Positions 7,788 through 16,897 of a stretch of 50,954 nt of DNA are shown here, piece after piece; position 1 is the first letter of the stretch; the number at the start of each line of letters is the position of its first letter. Under the pieces are notes generated by a model. That model saw only the letters and a program-made list of their open reading frames with translations. It did not search any database and was not told the origin of the DNA. The stretch lies in NCBI RefSeq assembly GCF_019746665.1, contig NZ_JAIERS010000010.1:1-50954 (forward strand). The letters run 5' to 3'. This stretch comes from Sphingomonas sp. GTDB taxonomy: Bacteria > Pseudomonadota > Alphaproteobacteria > Sphingomonadales > Sphingomonadaceae. The position numbers were made by a program, and so were the translations under genes.

Positions 7788-7952
7788 GGCGCCGGGCAGG
7801 TCTCCTGGCTTCGCGGGTCAGCGCCGATGCCGTCGCCTTCCCGGGCCGGGGCCCAGTGGCATGATGACGGCATGGCTCGCCGCTTACAGTTGCGGGTCCA
7901 GCCGGGGATTTGCACCCCATTCCCTTTTCACCCCGCGCGAACACGGGGACCA
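7788..7952 (-). ncRNA. Cobalamin (AdoCbl) riboswitch
   Basis: The minus-strand RNA contains the conserved cobalamin aptamer elements in order: GTGAAAAGGGAA, GGTGCAAATCCCC, GACCCGCAACTGTAAGCGG, the B12 box GCCACTGG followed by GGGAAGGC, and the closing GACCCGCGAAGCCAGGAGAC then CTGCC. The spacing and order match the long-form (class I) aptamer. It sits about 100 nt upstream of btuF and should switch off the btuFCD-cobTS operon when adenosylcobalamin is abundant. Together with the leader hairpin it fills the 314-bp space between btuF and the gene ending at 8002. Confidence 0.97.
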
Positions 7953-8001
7953 AGCGCACGCAAGGGCTTAGGCGAGCACAGGCGGCGCCGTCAACGCCCG
8001 C

Positions 8002-8940
8002 TCAGGCGAACACCTCGCTCAACCGCGCGCTCGGCATTCCTTCGTGCCGCTGACGGAGCAGGCCGAACAACGTACCGTGGATCGCCGCGACATAGGCGCC
8101 GATGAAGGTCTGCACCGTGATCGAGATGACGCTGTTGACCACCTGCGCCGCCGCGCCGCCGCCCGCCGAGCTGAAACTGCCGCGCGCGACCGAGAAGGAG
8201 TCGATGCCGAGCAACAGCCCCTGCACCATCGCGAGCACCGCGCCGACGCCGATATAAAGCGCGAAGATCACCAGATAGAGCCCGACCATCCGCCAGCGCA
8301 GCCCCCGGGTAAGCGCCGCGCTGCGCCGGATCGCCCCGATCGCCCAGCGCCGTTCGACCGCGCTCGCGCCCGGGGTCGCCGCCCACATCGCGACCAGCCA
8401 GATCACCGCGACGACCATCGCCAGCCAGATCAGCGCCACCAGCAGCACGACCGGAGCACCGCCGCCCGCGGTCGCGGCCACCCCAGCACCCAGCACAACA
8501 GGGGGCACGAAAAACAACAGCATCACGATTCCGAACAGCAGGATCGACAACAGCAACAGCCGAGGGACAGCGGCGAGACCGCGTCCGAGCGCGGTGCCGA
8601 ACGACAATTGCTCGCCATCGGCGGCCGCCGCGGCGGTGACGACACCGATGCCCTGCAGGATCAGTTGCGCCACCAGCCCGATCAGGAACAGCACCACGCC
8701 GGCGCCGATCACCCCCAGGAACGTCGCCGGATCACTGAGCCCGCTGAAGAAATCGAGAATTTGGCGCCGTCCATAAATTCCTGAGACGCCCGCGCCCGTT
8801 ACCAGCACCCCTTGCAGCAGGGTCACCGCTAGGGGTGCGCCAAGCATCACCGCCGGGTTCGTTCGGAACAAGCCGGCGCTGCGGCCGATCACCTCGCCGA
8901 TCGGAACCTGACGATCCGTTTCATAAATCCGCGTCGCCAT
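8002..8940 (-). CDS. Multi-pass membrane protein of unknown function
   Basis: The 312-aa product is strongly hydrophobic with about six membrane segments, for example NPAVMLGAPLAVTLLQGVLV and GVVLFLIGLVAQLILQG. It carries a cytoplasmic ERRWAIGAIRRSAALTRGLRWRMVG block of the kind seen in YciC/DUF975-like and glycerophosphodiesterase membrane-domain proteins. No catalytic motif is visible. The start at 8940 was chosen from MATRIYETDRQVPIG and an AGGGGG upstream; the longer frame reads into the divergent promoter. It is transcribed away from the DUF4129-MoxR operon with about 130 bp between, so it may be a functional partner of that module. Function unknown. Confidence 0.8.
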   Translation of the reverse strand: MATRIYETDRQVPIGEVIGRSAGLFRTNPAVMLGAPLAVTLLQGVLVTGAGVSGIYGRRQILDFFSGLSDPATFLGVIGAGVVLFLIGLVAQLILQGIGVVTAAAAADGEQLSFGTALGRGLAAVPRLLLLSILLFGIVMLLFFVPPVVLGAGVAATAGGGAPVVLLVALIWLAMVVAVIWLVAMWAATPGASAVERRWAIGAIRRSAALTRGLRWRMVGLYLVIFALYIGVGAVLAMVQGLLLGIDSFSVARGSFSSAGGGAAAQVVNSVISITVQTFIGAYVAAIHGTLFGLLRQRHEGMPSARLSEVFA

Positions 8941-9073
8941 TACTTGCCCCCTGCGAGTCAGCGCTTTGGTTCGATTTGAAGGCTGCCGCGCCGTGATTTG
9001 GCTGTCCAGCCAAAACTGTTGGTTGCGTAGCGATATACGCGCGCTAAGCATGGCACACAGCGAGGGAGTGAGC

Positions 9074-9760
9074 GTGGCGCGGGCGAGCGAGCAAAGTGGC
9101 ACGGAACTGGCCGCCGCGCATCAGGCGCTGGTGAGCGACCCCAATGTTCAGTTCCAGCTGCCTCCGATAACCCCGCCGCCCCCGCCGCCCGCCTGGGCGA
9201 AAGCGGTAGGCGAGTGGCTCCGCTGGCTCGTCAAACCGCTGGTGCGGCTGTTCCAGTGGCTCGACTCGCTGCTGCCGGCGGGGATCATCGCCCGCTTGCT
9301 GTTCTGGGGGCTGATCGCGCTGGTCGTGGGCTTGGCGGTGATGTTGATCGTCCAGCGGTTGCGAACCGGGCAGTGGCGATTGCCACGCCGCGCGCCACGC
9401 ACCGCGCCGGTGATCGAGGAGGATGGCTGGCAACCCGAGGCGATGCCGGTCCGCCGCTGGCTCGAGGAGGCGGAGGCGCTGGCCGCCGCCGGGCGCTATG
9501 CCGAGGCGGCGCACCATCTGCTGCGCCGCTCGATCGACGACATCGCCGCGCGCCGCCCGCAGCTGGTGCAGCCCGCGCTTACCTCGCGCGAGCTGGCCCG
9601 CGCCGAGGCGGTGCCGGCGCCGGCGCGCGGCCTGTTCGCCGGGATCGCCGGCCTTGTCGAGCGCAGCCTGTTCGGCGGCCGCGCGGTGAGCGCCGAGGAT
9701 TGGCGGCAGGCGCGCGACGCCTATGCGCGCTTCACTTTGGGTCAGGCCTGGCAGGGATGA
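9074..9760 (+). CDS. DUF4129 domain-containing membrane protein
   Basis: The 228-aa product has a proline-rich stretch (PPITPPPPPPAWAK), a single transmembrane segment (LLFWGLIALVVGLAVMLIV) and a C-terminal DUF4129 domain (GRYAEAAHHLLRRSIDDIAARR through RSLFGGRAVSAEDWRQARDAY). The GTG at 9074 was preferred because GAGGGAG lies six to seven bases upstream; an in-frame ATG at 9050 has no such site. DUF4129 is found next to MoxR/DUF58 or transglutaminase-like genes and has no known activity. It opens a six-gene operon, and the next gene starts in an ATGA overlap. Confidence 0.85.
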   Translation: MARASEQSGTELAAAHQALVSDPNVQFQLPPITPPPPPPAWAKAVGEWLRWLVKPLVRLFQWLDSLLPAGIIARLLFWGLIALVVGLAVMLIVQRLRTGQWRLPRRAPRTAPVIEEDGWQPEAMPVRRWLEEAEALAAAGRYAEAAHHLLRRSIDDIAARRPQLVQPALTSRELARAEAVPAPARGLFAGIAGLVERSLFGGRAVSAEDWRQARDAYARFTLGQAWQG

Positions 9761-10962
9761 GCGACGTCGCGGTCGGTCGTGCGCGCGAGACGCAGGTGTT
9801 TCGCCCGGCGGTGGTCGTGCTGCTGCTGATGATCGGCCTGATCGGCTTCGCGGCGACGCTGGGGCTCGGCGCCTATCTGCCCGAAACACCGCGCTTCGGC
9901 GTGGGCGATCGCCACGCCCTGTCCAACGCCGCGACCGGGTTCAGCGGCATCGTCCGCCTCGCCCGCGCGACCGGCGGAGCGCCAATGATGATCCGTGACA
10001 AGCGCTTCTGGGGCAATCCCGGGCTGCTGGTCGTCACCCCCGACAGCGGATTGGAGGATTTCAGCGAGATTCTCGGCGAGCGCCCCCGGCAGCCGACGCT
10101 GTTCGTGATGACCAAATGGCAGGTCGGACCTGATCGAGATCATCCCGGCTGGGTCCGCCAGGCCGGATTTATCCACCGCGGCGATCCTGAGAGGACGCTC
10201 GCGCCGGCGGTGAAGATCCGGGTCGGCCGCTATCGCAGCGGCGGCGCCCCGCTGGTCGCGCATGGCGCGCTGCTCGAAGGGCTGAAATTCACCGCGCCAC
10301 GGCCGCTGCAGGTGATGGCAGGGCCGCTGCTCGAACCGCTGCTGAGCGACGGCAAGGGCGGCATCGTCCTCGCCCGGGTGAAGGGCACGGAGCAATATCT
10401 GCTCGCCGACCCCGATCTGCTCGACAATCGCGGGCTGCGCCGGCTGGAGGATGCGAAGGCCGCGCTCGGTCTGCTCGCGGCGCTGACGCCGGAAGATCGC
10501 GGCCTTGGGTTCGATCTCGTGATGAACGGCTTTGGCGCGAAACCCAATGTGCTGCGCCTCGCCTTCGAGCCGCCTTTCCTGGCGGTAACGGCGGCGGTAC
10601 TCGCGGCGCTGCTGCTTGCCGGCTGGCAGGCGTTCGCGCGGTTCGGGCCGGCCGTTCCCCGCGCGCGCGCGATCGCGTTCGGCAAGGCGGCTTTGGTGGA
10701 CAATGCCGCCGCGCTCGTCCGCCGCGCCCGCGCCGAACGTCGGCTCGGCGCGCGCTATGCGACGTTGCTGCGCGAGCTTGCCGCACGGCGGCTGGCGGCG
10801 CCCGCGCGGCTGCGCGGCGCGGCGCTCGACGCCTATCTCGACGCGCAGGGCGGCGCCAAGTTCAGCCCGCTCGCCGCCGCGCTTTCGGAAGCGAACGACC
10901 GCGATACACTCAGCATCCGGGCACGAGCGCTGCACAATTGGTTCGAGGAGAAAATCGGGTGA
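9757..10962 (+). CDS. DUF4350 domain-containing protein
   Basis: This 401-aa membrane-anchored protein has an N-terminal transmembrane helix ([20 protein letters not shown]), a periplasmic or cytoplasmic DUF4350 region of about 190 residues ([18 protein letters not shown] to [11 protein letters not shown] and [16 protein letters not shown]), and a second transmembrane helix near residue 275 ([20 protein letters not shown]). A soluble helical tail follows. The DUF4350 fold resembles GldG/IFT52-like domains seen in transport-associated proteins. The start is the ATG of an ATGA overlap with the DUF4129 gene. Its stop overlaps the MoxR GTG. The role is unknown. Confidence 0.82.
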   Translation: MSDVAVGRARETQVFRPAVVVLLLMIGLIGFAATLGLGAYLPETPRFGVGDRHALSNAATGFSGIVRLARATGGAPMMIRDKRFWGNPGLLVVTPDSGLEDFSEILGERPRQPTLFVMTKWQVGPDRDHPGWVRQAGFIHRGDPERTLAPAVKIRVGRYRSGGAPLVAHGALLEGLKFTAPRPLQVMAGPLLEPLLSDGKGGIVLARVKGTEQYLLADPDLLDNRGLRRLEDAKAALGLLAALTPEDRGLGFDLVMNGFGAKPNVLRLAFEPPFLAVTAAVLAALLLAGWQAFARFGPAVPRARAIAFGKAALVDNAAALVRRARAERRLGARYATLLRELAARRLAAPARLRGAALDAYLDAQGGAKFSPLAAALSEANDRDTLSIRARALHNWFEEKIG

Positions 10963-11915
10963 CGGTGGACGAAGTCAGCACGCTCGCGGAGACGATCCGG
11001 CGCGAAGTGGCGAAGGCGGTGGTGGGGCAGGACGAAACGCTCGCACTGATGCTCGTCGCGCTGTTCGCCGGCGGCCATATCCTGCTCGAAGGCCCGCCGG
11101 GCACCGCCAAGACGTTGCTCGCCCAAAGCTTCGCGCGCGCGGTGGGGCTCGATTACGGGCGCATCCAGTTCACCCCCGATCTGATGCCCGGCGACATCAT
11201 CGGCGCCAATCTGTTCAACTTCCAGACGAGCAGCTTCACCCTGACGCGCGGGCCGATCTTCACTGAATTGCTGCTCGCTGACGAGATCAACCGCACCCCG
11301 CCCAAAACCCAGGCGGCGTTGCTCGAGGCGATGCAGGAACGCCAGGTGACGATCGACGGCGAAAGCCTGGCGCTCAGCCCGCGCTTCATGGTGGTCGCGA
11401 CGCAGAATCCGATCGAGCAGCAGGGCGTCTATCCGCTGCCCGAGGCGCAGCTCGATCGTTTCCTGTTCAAGCAGCGCGTCGATTACCCCTCGGCCGATGA
11501 GGAGCGCCGGATCATCGCCGCGCATGGCGCGCGCACGGCGGCGATGGACCCCGCCGAGTGGGGCGTCGAACGCTGCGCCGACGCGGGCGCGATCGAAGCG
11601 GCGCTGGCCACCGTCAGCGCGGTGCGGCTGGTTGACGAGGTGATCGACTATATCGTCGCGCTGGTGCGGGCGACGCGCACTTCCGGCGAGATCGAAAGCG
11701 GCGCGAGCCCCCGCGCGGGCGCGATGCTGGCCGGCGCGGCCCGCGCCCGCGCCGCGCTCGACGGGCGCGATTTCGTGATCCCCGACGATGTAAAGGCACT
11801 CGCCCCCGCCCTGCTGCGCCACCGGCTGATCCTGTCGCCGGCGGCCGAGATCAGCGGGCGTTCGATCGAGGAAGCGGTCGCGGCGATCATCGCCCAGATC
11901 GAGGTGCCGCGTTGA
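10959..11915 (+). CDS. MoxR family AAA+ ATPase
   Basis: This 318-aa AAA+ ATPase has Walker A GPPGTAKT (residues 45-52), Walker [10 protein letters not shown] (Asp106-Glu107), sensor 1 in [12 protein letters not shown] and a sensor 2/lid in the C-terminal helical part. MoxR proteins act as chaperone-like ATPases that mature or activate partner complexes, typically together with a von Willebrand-type (DUF58) protein, which is the next gene here. The start is the GTG at 10959, in a GTGA overlap and with GAGGAG eight bases upstream; a TTGA overlap couples it to DUF58. Confidence 0.93.
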   Translation: MTVDEVSTLAETIRREVAKAVVGQDETLALMLVALFAGGHILLEGPPGTAKTLLAQSFARAVGLDYGRIQFTPDLMPGDIIGANLFNFQTSSFTLTRGPIFTELLLADEINRTPPKTQAALLEAMQERQVTIDGESLALSPRFMVVATQNPIEQQGVYPLPEAQLDRFLFKQRVDYPSADEERRIIAAHGARTAAMDPAEWGVERCADAGAIEAALATVSAVRLVDEVIDYIVALVRATRTSGEIESGASPRAGAMLAGAARARAALDGRDFVIPDDVKALAPALLRHRLILSPAAEISGRSIEEAVAAIIAQIEVPR

Positions 11916-13219
11916 TCTATCCCGCGCGCGCGGCGATTCTGGCGGCGAGCCTTGGCGCGCCCGCCGCGCTGCTGCTCGCGGTGATCGCGCCGACGCGCTG
12001 GCAATTGGCGCTGTTCTGGCCGCTCGCGGTATTGCTGCTCGTCGCCGCCGACGCGCTGCTGGGCGCGGCGCGCGCGCGGTTGGCGCTCGACTGGCCGAGC
12101 ACACTGCCAATCGGCGTCGCGACCGATGCCTGGCTGACGTTGCGCCTGCAGGGCGGGCTGGCGCGACGCGCCGAACTGGCGCTGGGGGTGAGCGGCGCGC
12201 CTGACTTTCCCGAGGACAACCGGGTGCGCGTGGCGCTCGATGGTGGCGCGGTGCGGGTCGCGCTGCCGGTGGTGCCGCGCCGGCGCGGGCTGCTGATCGC
12301 CGAGCGATTATGGGCGCGCTGGACCGGGCCGCTCGGCCTCGCCTGGCATCAGCGTGTCGTTAAACCGGGCGCCACCGCGCGCGTGCTGCCGGATCTGGGC
12401 GGGGTGCGGACCCAGGCGGCGCAGATTTTCCAGCGCCACGCCTTCCAGGGCCTGCTCGCCCAGATCGACCGGGGCGACGGGCAGGAGTTCGACACGCTGG
12501 TCGATTTCCATCCCGGCATGGACCGCCGGCGGATCGACTGGAAACATTCGGCGCGCCACGTGAAGCTCCACGCCAAGGAATATCGCGCCGAGCGCAACAG
12601 CCAGATCCTGTTCGTCGTCGATTGCGGCCGGCAGATGAGCGAGCCGGTCGCCGGCCTGCCGCGGATCGACCGCGCGGTGCAGGCCAGCCTGCTCACCGCC
12701 TGGGTCGCGCTCAAGCTGGGCGACCGCGTCGCGATCGAGGCGTTCGACGCGCGGCCGCGGCTGGCGAGCGGCTTCGTGTCCGGCGCCGGTGCCTTCGCCG
12801 AATTGCAGCACGTCGCCGCCGAGATCGATTACAGCGCCGCCGAAAGCAACTACACCTTCGCGCTCACCGCCTTGGCCAAGCGGCTTACCCGGCGTTCGAT
12901 GATCGTGCTGTTCACCGAATTCACCGATCCTGCCGCTGCTGATTTCCTGGTCCGCGCCGTCGCGCGCCTCGCCGAGGCCCATCTGCTGCTGGTGGTGGTG
13001 CTGCGCGAGGAGGAACTGGAGTCGATCGCCGCGCGCGCTCCCGAAACCGCCGAGGATGTGACCCGGGCGGTGACCGCCGGCGCGCTATTGCGCGATCGCC
13101 AGCTCGTCATCACCCGGTTGCAGCGTCTGGGGGTGCGCGTGATCGAAAGCGAGCATGATCGGGTGGGCGAGCGGCTGGTTGCCGGCTATGCCGATCTGAA
13201 GCGACGGAATCTGCTATGA
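11912..13219 (+). CDS. DUF58 domain-containing protein (vWA-like)
   Basis: The 435-aa product has two N-terminal transmembrane helices and a DUF58 domain with the hallmark [19 protein letters not shown] followed by [27 protein letters not shown]58 proteins carry a von Willebrand A-like fold; the MIDAS-like motif here is DCGRQM rather than DxSxS, so metal binding may be altered. The start is a TTG inside a TTGA overlap with moxR. The MoxR-DUF58 pair is a recurrent module thought to assemble or gate an envelope complex, by analogy to RavA-ViaA; that is inference. Confidence 0.9.
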   Translation: MIYPARAAILAASLGAPAALLLAVIAPTRWQLALFWPLAVLLLVAADALLGAARARLALDWPSTLPIGVATDAWLTLRLQGGLARRAELALGVSGAPDFPEDNRVRVALDGGAVRVALPVVPRRRGLLIAERLWARWTGPLGLAWHQRVVKPGATARVLPDLGGVRTQAAQIFQRHAFQGLLAQIDRGDGQEFDTLVDFHPGMDRRRIDWKHSARHVKLHAKEYRAERNSQILFVVDCGRQMSEPVAGLPRIDRAVQASLLTAWVALKLGDRVAIEAFDARPRLASGFVSGAGAFAELQHVAAEIDYSAAESNYTFALTALAKRLTRRSMIVLFTEFTDPAAADFLVRAVARLAEAHLLLVVVLREEELESIAARAPETAEDVTRAVTAGALLRDRQLVITRLQRLGVRVIESEHDRVGERLVAGYADLKRRNLL

Positions 13220-14247
13220 GCACGCACGCGGCGGGCGCCGGCCCGGTTCTCGTCAACGCGACCCGTTTCCGCGCGGCGCATCAGGCCGATTGGGAGCGGC
13301 TCGACGCGCTGCTCGCCCAGCTCGAGCGCGGCAAGGTGACCGCGCTCTCGGCGGAAGATCTGCTCGCGCTGCCCCAGCTTTACCGCGCGACGCTGTCGTC
13401 GCTGTCGGTCGCGCGCGAAACCTCGCTCGATCGCGCGCTAGTCGCTTATCTGGAGCAATTGTCGCGCCGCGCCTATTTCCAGCTCTACGGCGTGCCGGTG
13501 TCGTTCACCGCCCAGCTGCGCGACTTTTTCGCGCGCGCCTGGCCCCGAGCAGTGCAGAGCGTGTGGCGCGAAACTCTGATCGCGTTCGTGCTGTTCGCGG
13601 TGAGCGCGGTGCTCGGCTATGTGCTGATCCGCCAGGACCCGAGCCTGTACGGCGCGATCATCGATCCGCAGATGGCGGGCGGGCGCGTCCCCGGCGCGAG
13701 CGCCGCGACGCTGCGCGAGACGCTCTACGATGTGCCAAAGGGCGATCGCGAAGGCCTGCTCGCCACCTTCGCCACTTTCCTTTTCACGCACAACGCCCAG
13801 GTTTCGATCCTGTGCTTCGCGCTCGGCTTCGCGTTCGGGGTGCCGACGGTGATGCTGCTGATCTTCAACGGGCTGATGATGGGGGCGCTGTTCGCGGTGT
13901 TCGTACCGGCGGGGCTCGGCCCCAATCTCGCCGCGTGGCTGTCGATCCACGGCACGACCGAGATTTTCGCGATCCTGCTAAGCTCCGCCGCGGGCTTGCG
14001 CATCGGCACCGCGCTCGCTTTTCCCGGGCGGCAGGGTCGGCTGGAGGCGGCGGTGACCCAGGGACGGCTCGCCGCGACGGTGATGGGCGGCACGGTGGTG
14101 ATGCTCGCGGTCGCTGGGGTGCTGGAGGGCATCGGGCGGCAAAGCGTGCAGGGCGACGGCGCCCGCGCGCTGATCGGGCTGGCCATGCTGGTGCTGTGGC
14201 TGGGCTATTTCTATTGGCCACGCGGGGGCCGCGATGGCGCCGCCTAA
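13216..14247 (+). CDS. SpoIIM-like (stage II sporulation protein M family) membrane protein
   Basis: The 343-aa product has a soluble N-terminal helical part with LVNATRFRAAHQADWERLDALL and then about five to six transmembrane helices containing the family segments FLFTHNAQVSILCFALGFAFGV and LSIHGTTEIFAILLSSAAGLRIG. In sporulators SpoIIM belongs to a peptidoglycan-degrading complex. Non-sporulating bacteria carry this family beside MoxR, DUF58 and RDD genes, with unknown function. The ATG is in an ATGA overlap with the DUF58 stop; the gene overlaps the RDD gene by 14 nt. Confidence 0.88.
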   Translation: MSTHAAGAGPVLVNATRFRAAHQADWERLDALLAQLERGKVTALSAEDLLALPQLYRATLSSLSVARETSLDRALVAYLEQLSRRAYFQLYGVPVSFTAQLRDFFARAWPRAVQSVWRETLIAFVLFAVSAVLGYVLIRQDPSLYGAIIDPQMAGGRVPGASAATLRETLYDVPKGDREGLLATFATFLFTHNAQVSILCFALGFAFGVPTVMLLIFNGLMMGALFAVFVPAGLGPNLAAWLSIHGTTEIFAILLSSAAGLRIGTALAFPGRQGRLEAAVTQGRLAATVMGGTVVMLAVAGVLEGIGRQSVQGDGARALIGLAMLVLWLGYFYWPRGGRDGAA

Positions 14248-15082
14248 ACGCGCCGCGCCCGATCCCCGGCGCAGCTTCGTCACCCCCGAGGGTGTCGACC
14301 TGCAACTGCGGCTGGCGAGCGCGAGCGCGCGCGCCGGCGCCTTCATGATCGACGCCGCGCTGATCCTCGCGACGCTGATCCTGTTCACCCTGCTGATCGC
14401 GTTCATCCTGGATGGGGCACGGGCGCAGATCGGCGCGATCTTCGAGATTTTGTGGCTGGTCGTATCGTTCGTGCTGCGCAACGGCTGGTTCGTGCTGTTC
14501 GAAATGGGCGGGCGTGGCGCCACCCCCGGCAAGCGCGCGCTCGGCCTGCGCGTCGTCGCGCGCGACGGGGCGCGGCTTACCGGCGGCGCGGTGATCGCGC
14601 GCAACGCGATGCGCGAGATCGAGCTGTTCCTGCCACTGTCCTTCGCGGTCGGGCAGAGTTTCGATAGCAACGGCGATGCCGGCTTCGCGATCGCCGCCCT
14701 GCTGTGGAGCGGCATCTTCTTGTTCTTCCCGCTGTTCAATCGCGACCGGCTGCGCGTCGGCGATCTGCTCGCGGGCACCTGGGTGGTGGAAGCGGAGCGG
14801 CGCGCGCTCGCCACCGATCTGGCGGTGCAGCAGCCGGCGCGGCGCTTTTCCGAGAGCGCGCTCGCGCTTTACGGCGAATATGAGCTGCAGACGCTGGAGG
14901 AAGTGCTCCGGGCCGGGCGGCGCGACGCCATCACCGTGGTCGCGGCGACCATCCGCGCCAAGGCGGCGCTCCCCGATGACGGCGACGACGAGGGCTTCCT
15001 GCGCGACTATTATGCGGCGCTATGCGCGCGGCTGGAGGCGGGGCTGCTGGTCGGGCAGCGGCGGGCCGACAAATTCGGCTAG
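14234..15082 (+). CDS. RDD family membrane protein
   Basis: The 282-aa product carries an RDD domain: ARAGAFMIDAALILATLILF, a second helix near WLVVSFVLRNGWFVLFEM, GRGATPGKRALGLRVVARDG, and NRDRLRVGDLLAGTWVV. About three to four membrane helices are followed by a soluble tail of about 110 residues. RDD proteins often accompany transporters, and some are Na+/H+ antiporter-like. It is the last gene of the MoxR operon and converges on corC; a stem-loop at 15115-15147 separates them. Confidence 0.88.
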   Translation: MAPPKRAAPDPRRSFVTPEGVDLQLRLASASARAGAFMIDAALILATLILFTLLIAFILDGARAQIGAIFEILWLVVSFVLRNGWFVLFEMGGRGATPGKRALGLRVVARDGARLTGGAVIARNAMREIELFLPLSFAVGQSFDSNGDAGFAIAALLWSGIFLFFPLFNRDRLRVGDLLAGTWVVEAERRALATDLAVQQPARRFSESALALYGEYELQTLEEVLRAGRRDAITVVAATIRAKAALPDDGDDEGFLRDYYAALCARLEAGLLVGQRRADKFG

Positions 15083-15114
15083 GCAATTCGGCTAAGCGTT
15101 GCCGAGAAGCGGGT

Positions 15115-15147
15115 GGCCGCCGGCGAAAGGGAGGGACACCGGCGGCC
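15115..15147. terminator. Stem-loop between convergent RDD and corC genes
   Basis: A 9-bp perfect stem (GGCCGCCGG / CCGGCGGCC) with a 15-nt loop lies between the two convergent genes. There is no T tract on either strand, so its strength as a Rho-independent terminator is doubtful, but its position suits bidirectional termination. Just before it, the 10-mer AATTCGGCTA is repeated at 15072-15081 and 15085-15094, a small duplication at the RDD stop codon. Confidence 0.45.
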
Positions 15148-15280
15148 ATAAAGTCAGCCAAGCTGGCGGCACGGATGACATGATCCGATACCACAACCGC
15201 AACTGCTCAAGGTAAAAAAAGCACGCCCAACCTTGGCGCACCCGCAAGAAATGGGAAGTTGCCAAGAATTTACAAGAAGC

Positions 15281-16189
15281 CTACTTGCCGCCCGCGTCGA
15301 CCAAAGCCGGCAAGGGCGGGTGCAGGCGCAGGCGTTGCACGCGCTTGCCATCGGCCGCGACGATCTCGATCCGCCAGCCACTCGGATGACCGAGTACCGC
15401 GCCCGCCGCCGGCACTTGGCCCGCGAGCAAGGCCGCGAGACCACCGATCGTGTCGATATCCTCCTCGGCGACGCCCAGCCGCGGATCGACCACGGCGGCG
15501 ACTTCCTCCAGTTCGGCGCGGGCGTCGGCCTCCCACCCACCATCGTCGATCGGTACGAGCAGCGCCTGGGGCGCCTCGTCATGCTCGTCCTCGATATGGC
15601 CGACGATTTCCTCGATCAGATCCTCGATGGTGACGAGGCCCTCGGTGCCGAAATACTCGTCGAGCACGATCGCCAGATGCACGCGCTTCTGCCGCATGTC
15701 CGCCAGCAGATCGAGCGCCCCGCGCGACATCGGCACGAACAGCGGCTCGCGGATCAGCCCGGCGATGCTCGCCGGATGCTCGGCGCCGGTCGCCAGGATC
15801 GCGAACACGTCCTTGATATGAACCATGCCGATGATCGTATCGAGCTTTTCGCGGTACACCGGCAGCCGGCTGTGCCCGGCTTCCGCGAACAGCTTCACCA
15901 GCTCGGCGAAGCTGGTGCCCTCCTCCACCGCGATGATATCGGCGCGCGGCACGCCGATGTCGCCCGCGTCGCGCTCGCCGAAATGGAGCAGGTTGCGCAC
16001 CATCTGGCGTTCCAGCGGCGAAAGATCGCCCTTGGCATCGGGCGCGGGATCGTCCTCATGCGCGTCGATCACTTCCTCGATCTGCGCGCGCAGCGAATCG
16101 TCATGCGGTTCGCCGAAGATCCAGGCGCGGAAACTGCGCCACAAGCCGCCGTCGGGAGAGGCGGCGTCGGTACTTTGGCCGTCGGGCAT
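15281..16189 (-). CDS. corC: CorC/YbeX-like CBS-domain protein
   Basis: The 302-aa soluble protein has two tandem CBS domains (RADIIAVEEGTSFAELVKLF, then GHSRLPVYREKLDTIIGMVHIKDVF, and the ISR-like second repeat ending EYFGTEGLVTIEDLIEEIVG) and a C-terminal CorC_HlyC transporter-associated domain. It lacks the membrane DUF21 domain, as E. coli CorC does. Proteins of this group are linked to Mg2+/Co2+ efflux and to ribosome-associated stress. It follows ybeY with only 9 nt between the genes, in the conserved phoH-ybeY-corC order; lnt, which often follows, is absent here. Confidence 0.92.
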   Translation of the reverse strand: MPDGQSTDAASPDGGLWRSFRAWIFGEPHDDSLRAQIEEVIDAHEDDPAPDAKGDLSPLERQMVRNLLHFGERDAGDIGVPRADIIAVEEGTSFAELVKLFAEAGHSRLPVYREKLDTIIGMVHIKDVFAILATGAEHPASIAGLIREPLFVPMSRGALDLLADMRQKRVHLAIVLDEYFGTEGLVTIEDLIEEIVGHIEDEHDEAPQALLVPIDDGGWEADARAELEEVAAVVDPRLGVAEEDIDTIGGLAALLAGQVPAAGAVLGHPSGWRIEIVAADGKRVQRLRLHPPLPALVDAGGK

Positions 16190-16198
16190 TAGCGGGTG

Positions 16199-16702
16199 TC
16201 AGTCCTCATAAGGGTTATGCAAGCCAAGCCCTTGTAGCACATCACGCTCGATCCGCTCCATGGCTTCGGCTTCCTCATCCTCGAGATGATCATGGCCCAG
16301 CAGATGGAGCGTGCCGTGAACGATCAGATGCGTCGCATGATCCGCGAGCGAAATGCCGCGCTCGGCCGCTTCGCGCGCGCAGGTTTCATGCGCGAGGACG
16401 ATGTCGCCGAGCAGGATTTCACCTTGCATTTCATCAAGTTGGGCAAGCTCGTCGACGTCGAGCATCGGGAAGGAGAGCACGTTGGTCGGCTTGTCCTTTC
16501 CCCGATAGTCGCGGTTGAGCGCCCGCACCTCCGCATCGCTGGTGAGGCGGATGGAGAGTTCGACTGGGAATGTCGGCGCGTCTAGCCGCGTGGCTTGCTG
16601 CGACGCCGCGAACGCCGCTCGCGCCGCGCGCGCAGCAAGCGCTTCCCAAGGCTGAGCTTCTGGCCAGGGCGCTTCTGGCAGGACATCTATGGCGAGGGTC
16701 AC
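16199..16702 (-). CDS. ybeY: Endoribonuclease YbeY (rRNA maturation)
   Basis: This 167-aa metal-dependent endoribonuclease acts in 16S rRNA 3'-end maturation and ribosome quality control. The zinc site is the HGTLHLLGHDH motif (His129, His133, His139), and the upstream LNRDYRGKDKPTNVLSFPM is equally diagnostic. It lies between phoH and corC on the same strand, the usual genomic order. The phoH-ybeY spacer is about 195 bp, wider than usual, with no gene recognised in it. Confidence 0.96.
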   Translation of the reverse strand: MTLAIDVLPEAPWPEAQPWEALAARAARAAFAASQQATRLDAPTFPVELSIRLTSDAEVRALNRDYRGKDKPTNVLSFPMLDVDELAQLDEMQGEILLGDIVLAHETCAREAAERGISLADHATHLIVHGTLHLLGHDHLEDEEAEAMERIERDVLQGLGLHNPYED

Positions 16703-16897
16703 TTAAGATCCGTATGAGCGAAGTCACTGCCCGTATAGAGCATCTGGGCGACATTTCCGCGCTGGCAAGCATCATCGAAACAAACGCTGAACTTCCGCTG
16801 TGAGGAATGACCGGAGCGTTCGCTTTGGCAAGACCCACCACGGATCGACACGTCCAATGCCGCCCCGCCGACCACCATCATCTCCGCACCATAGCAG

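Noticed and set aside
7732..7959. Short open frames across the cobalamin riboswitch
   Set aside because: The segment matches aptamer elements in order, so apparent coding potential is incidental.
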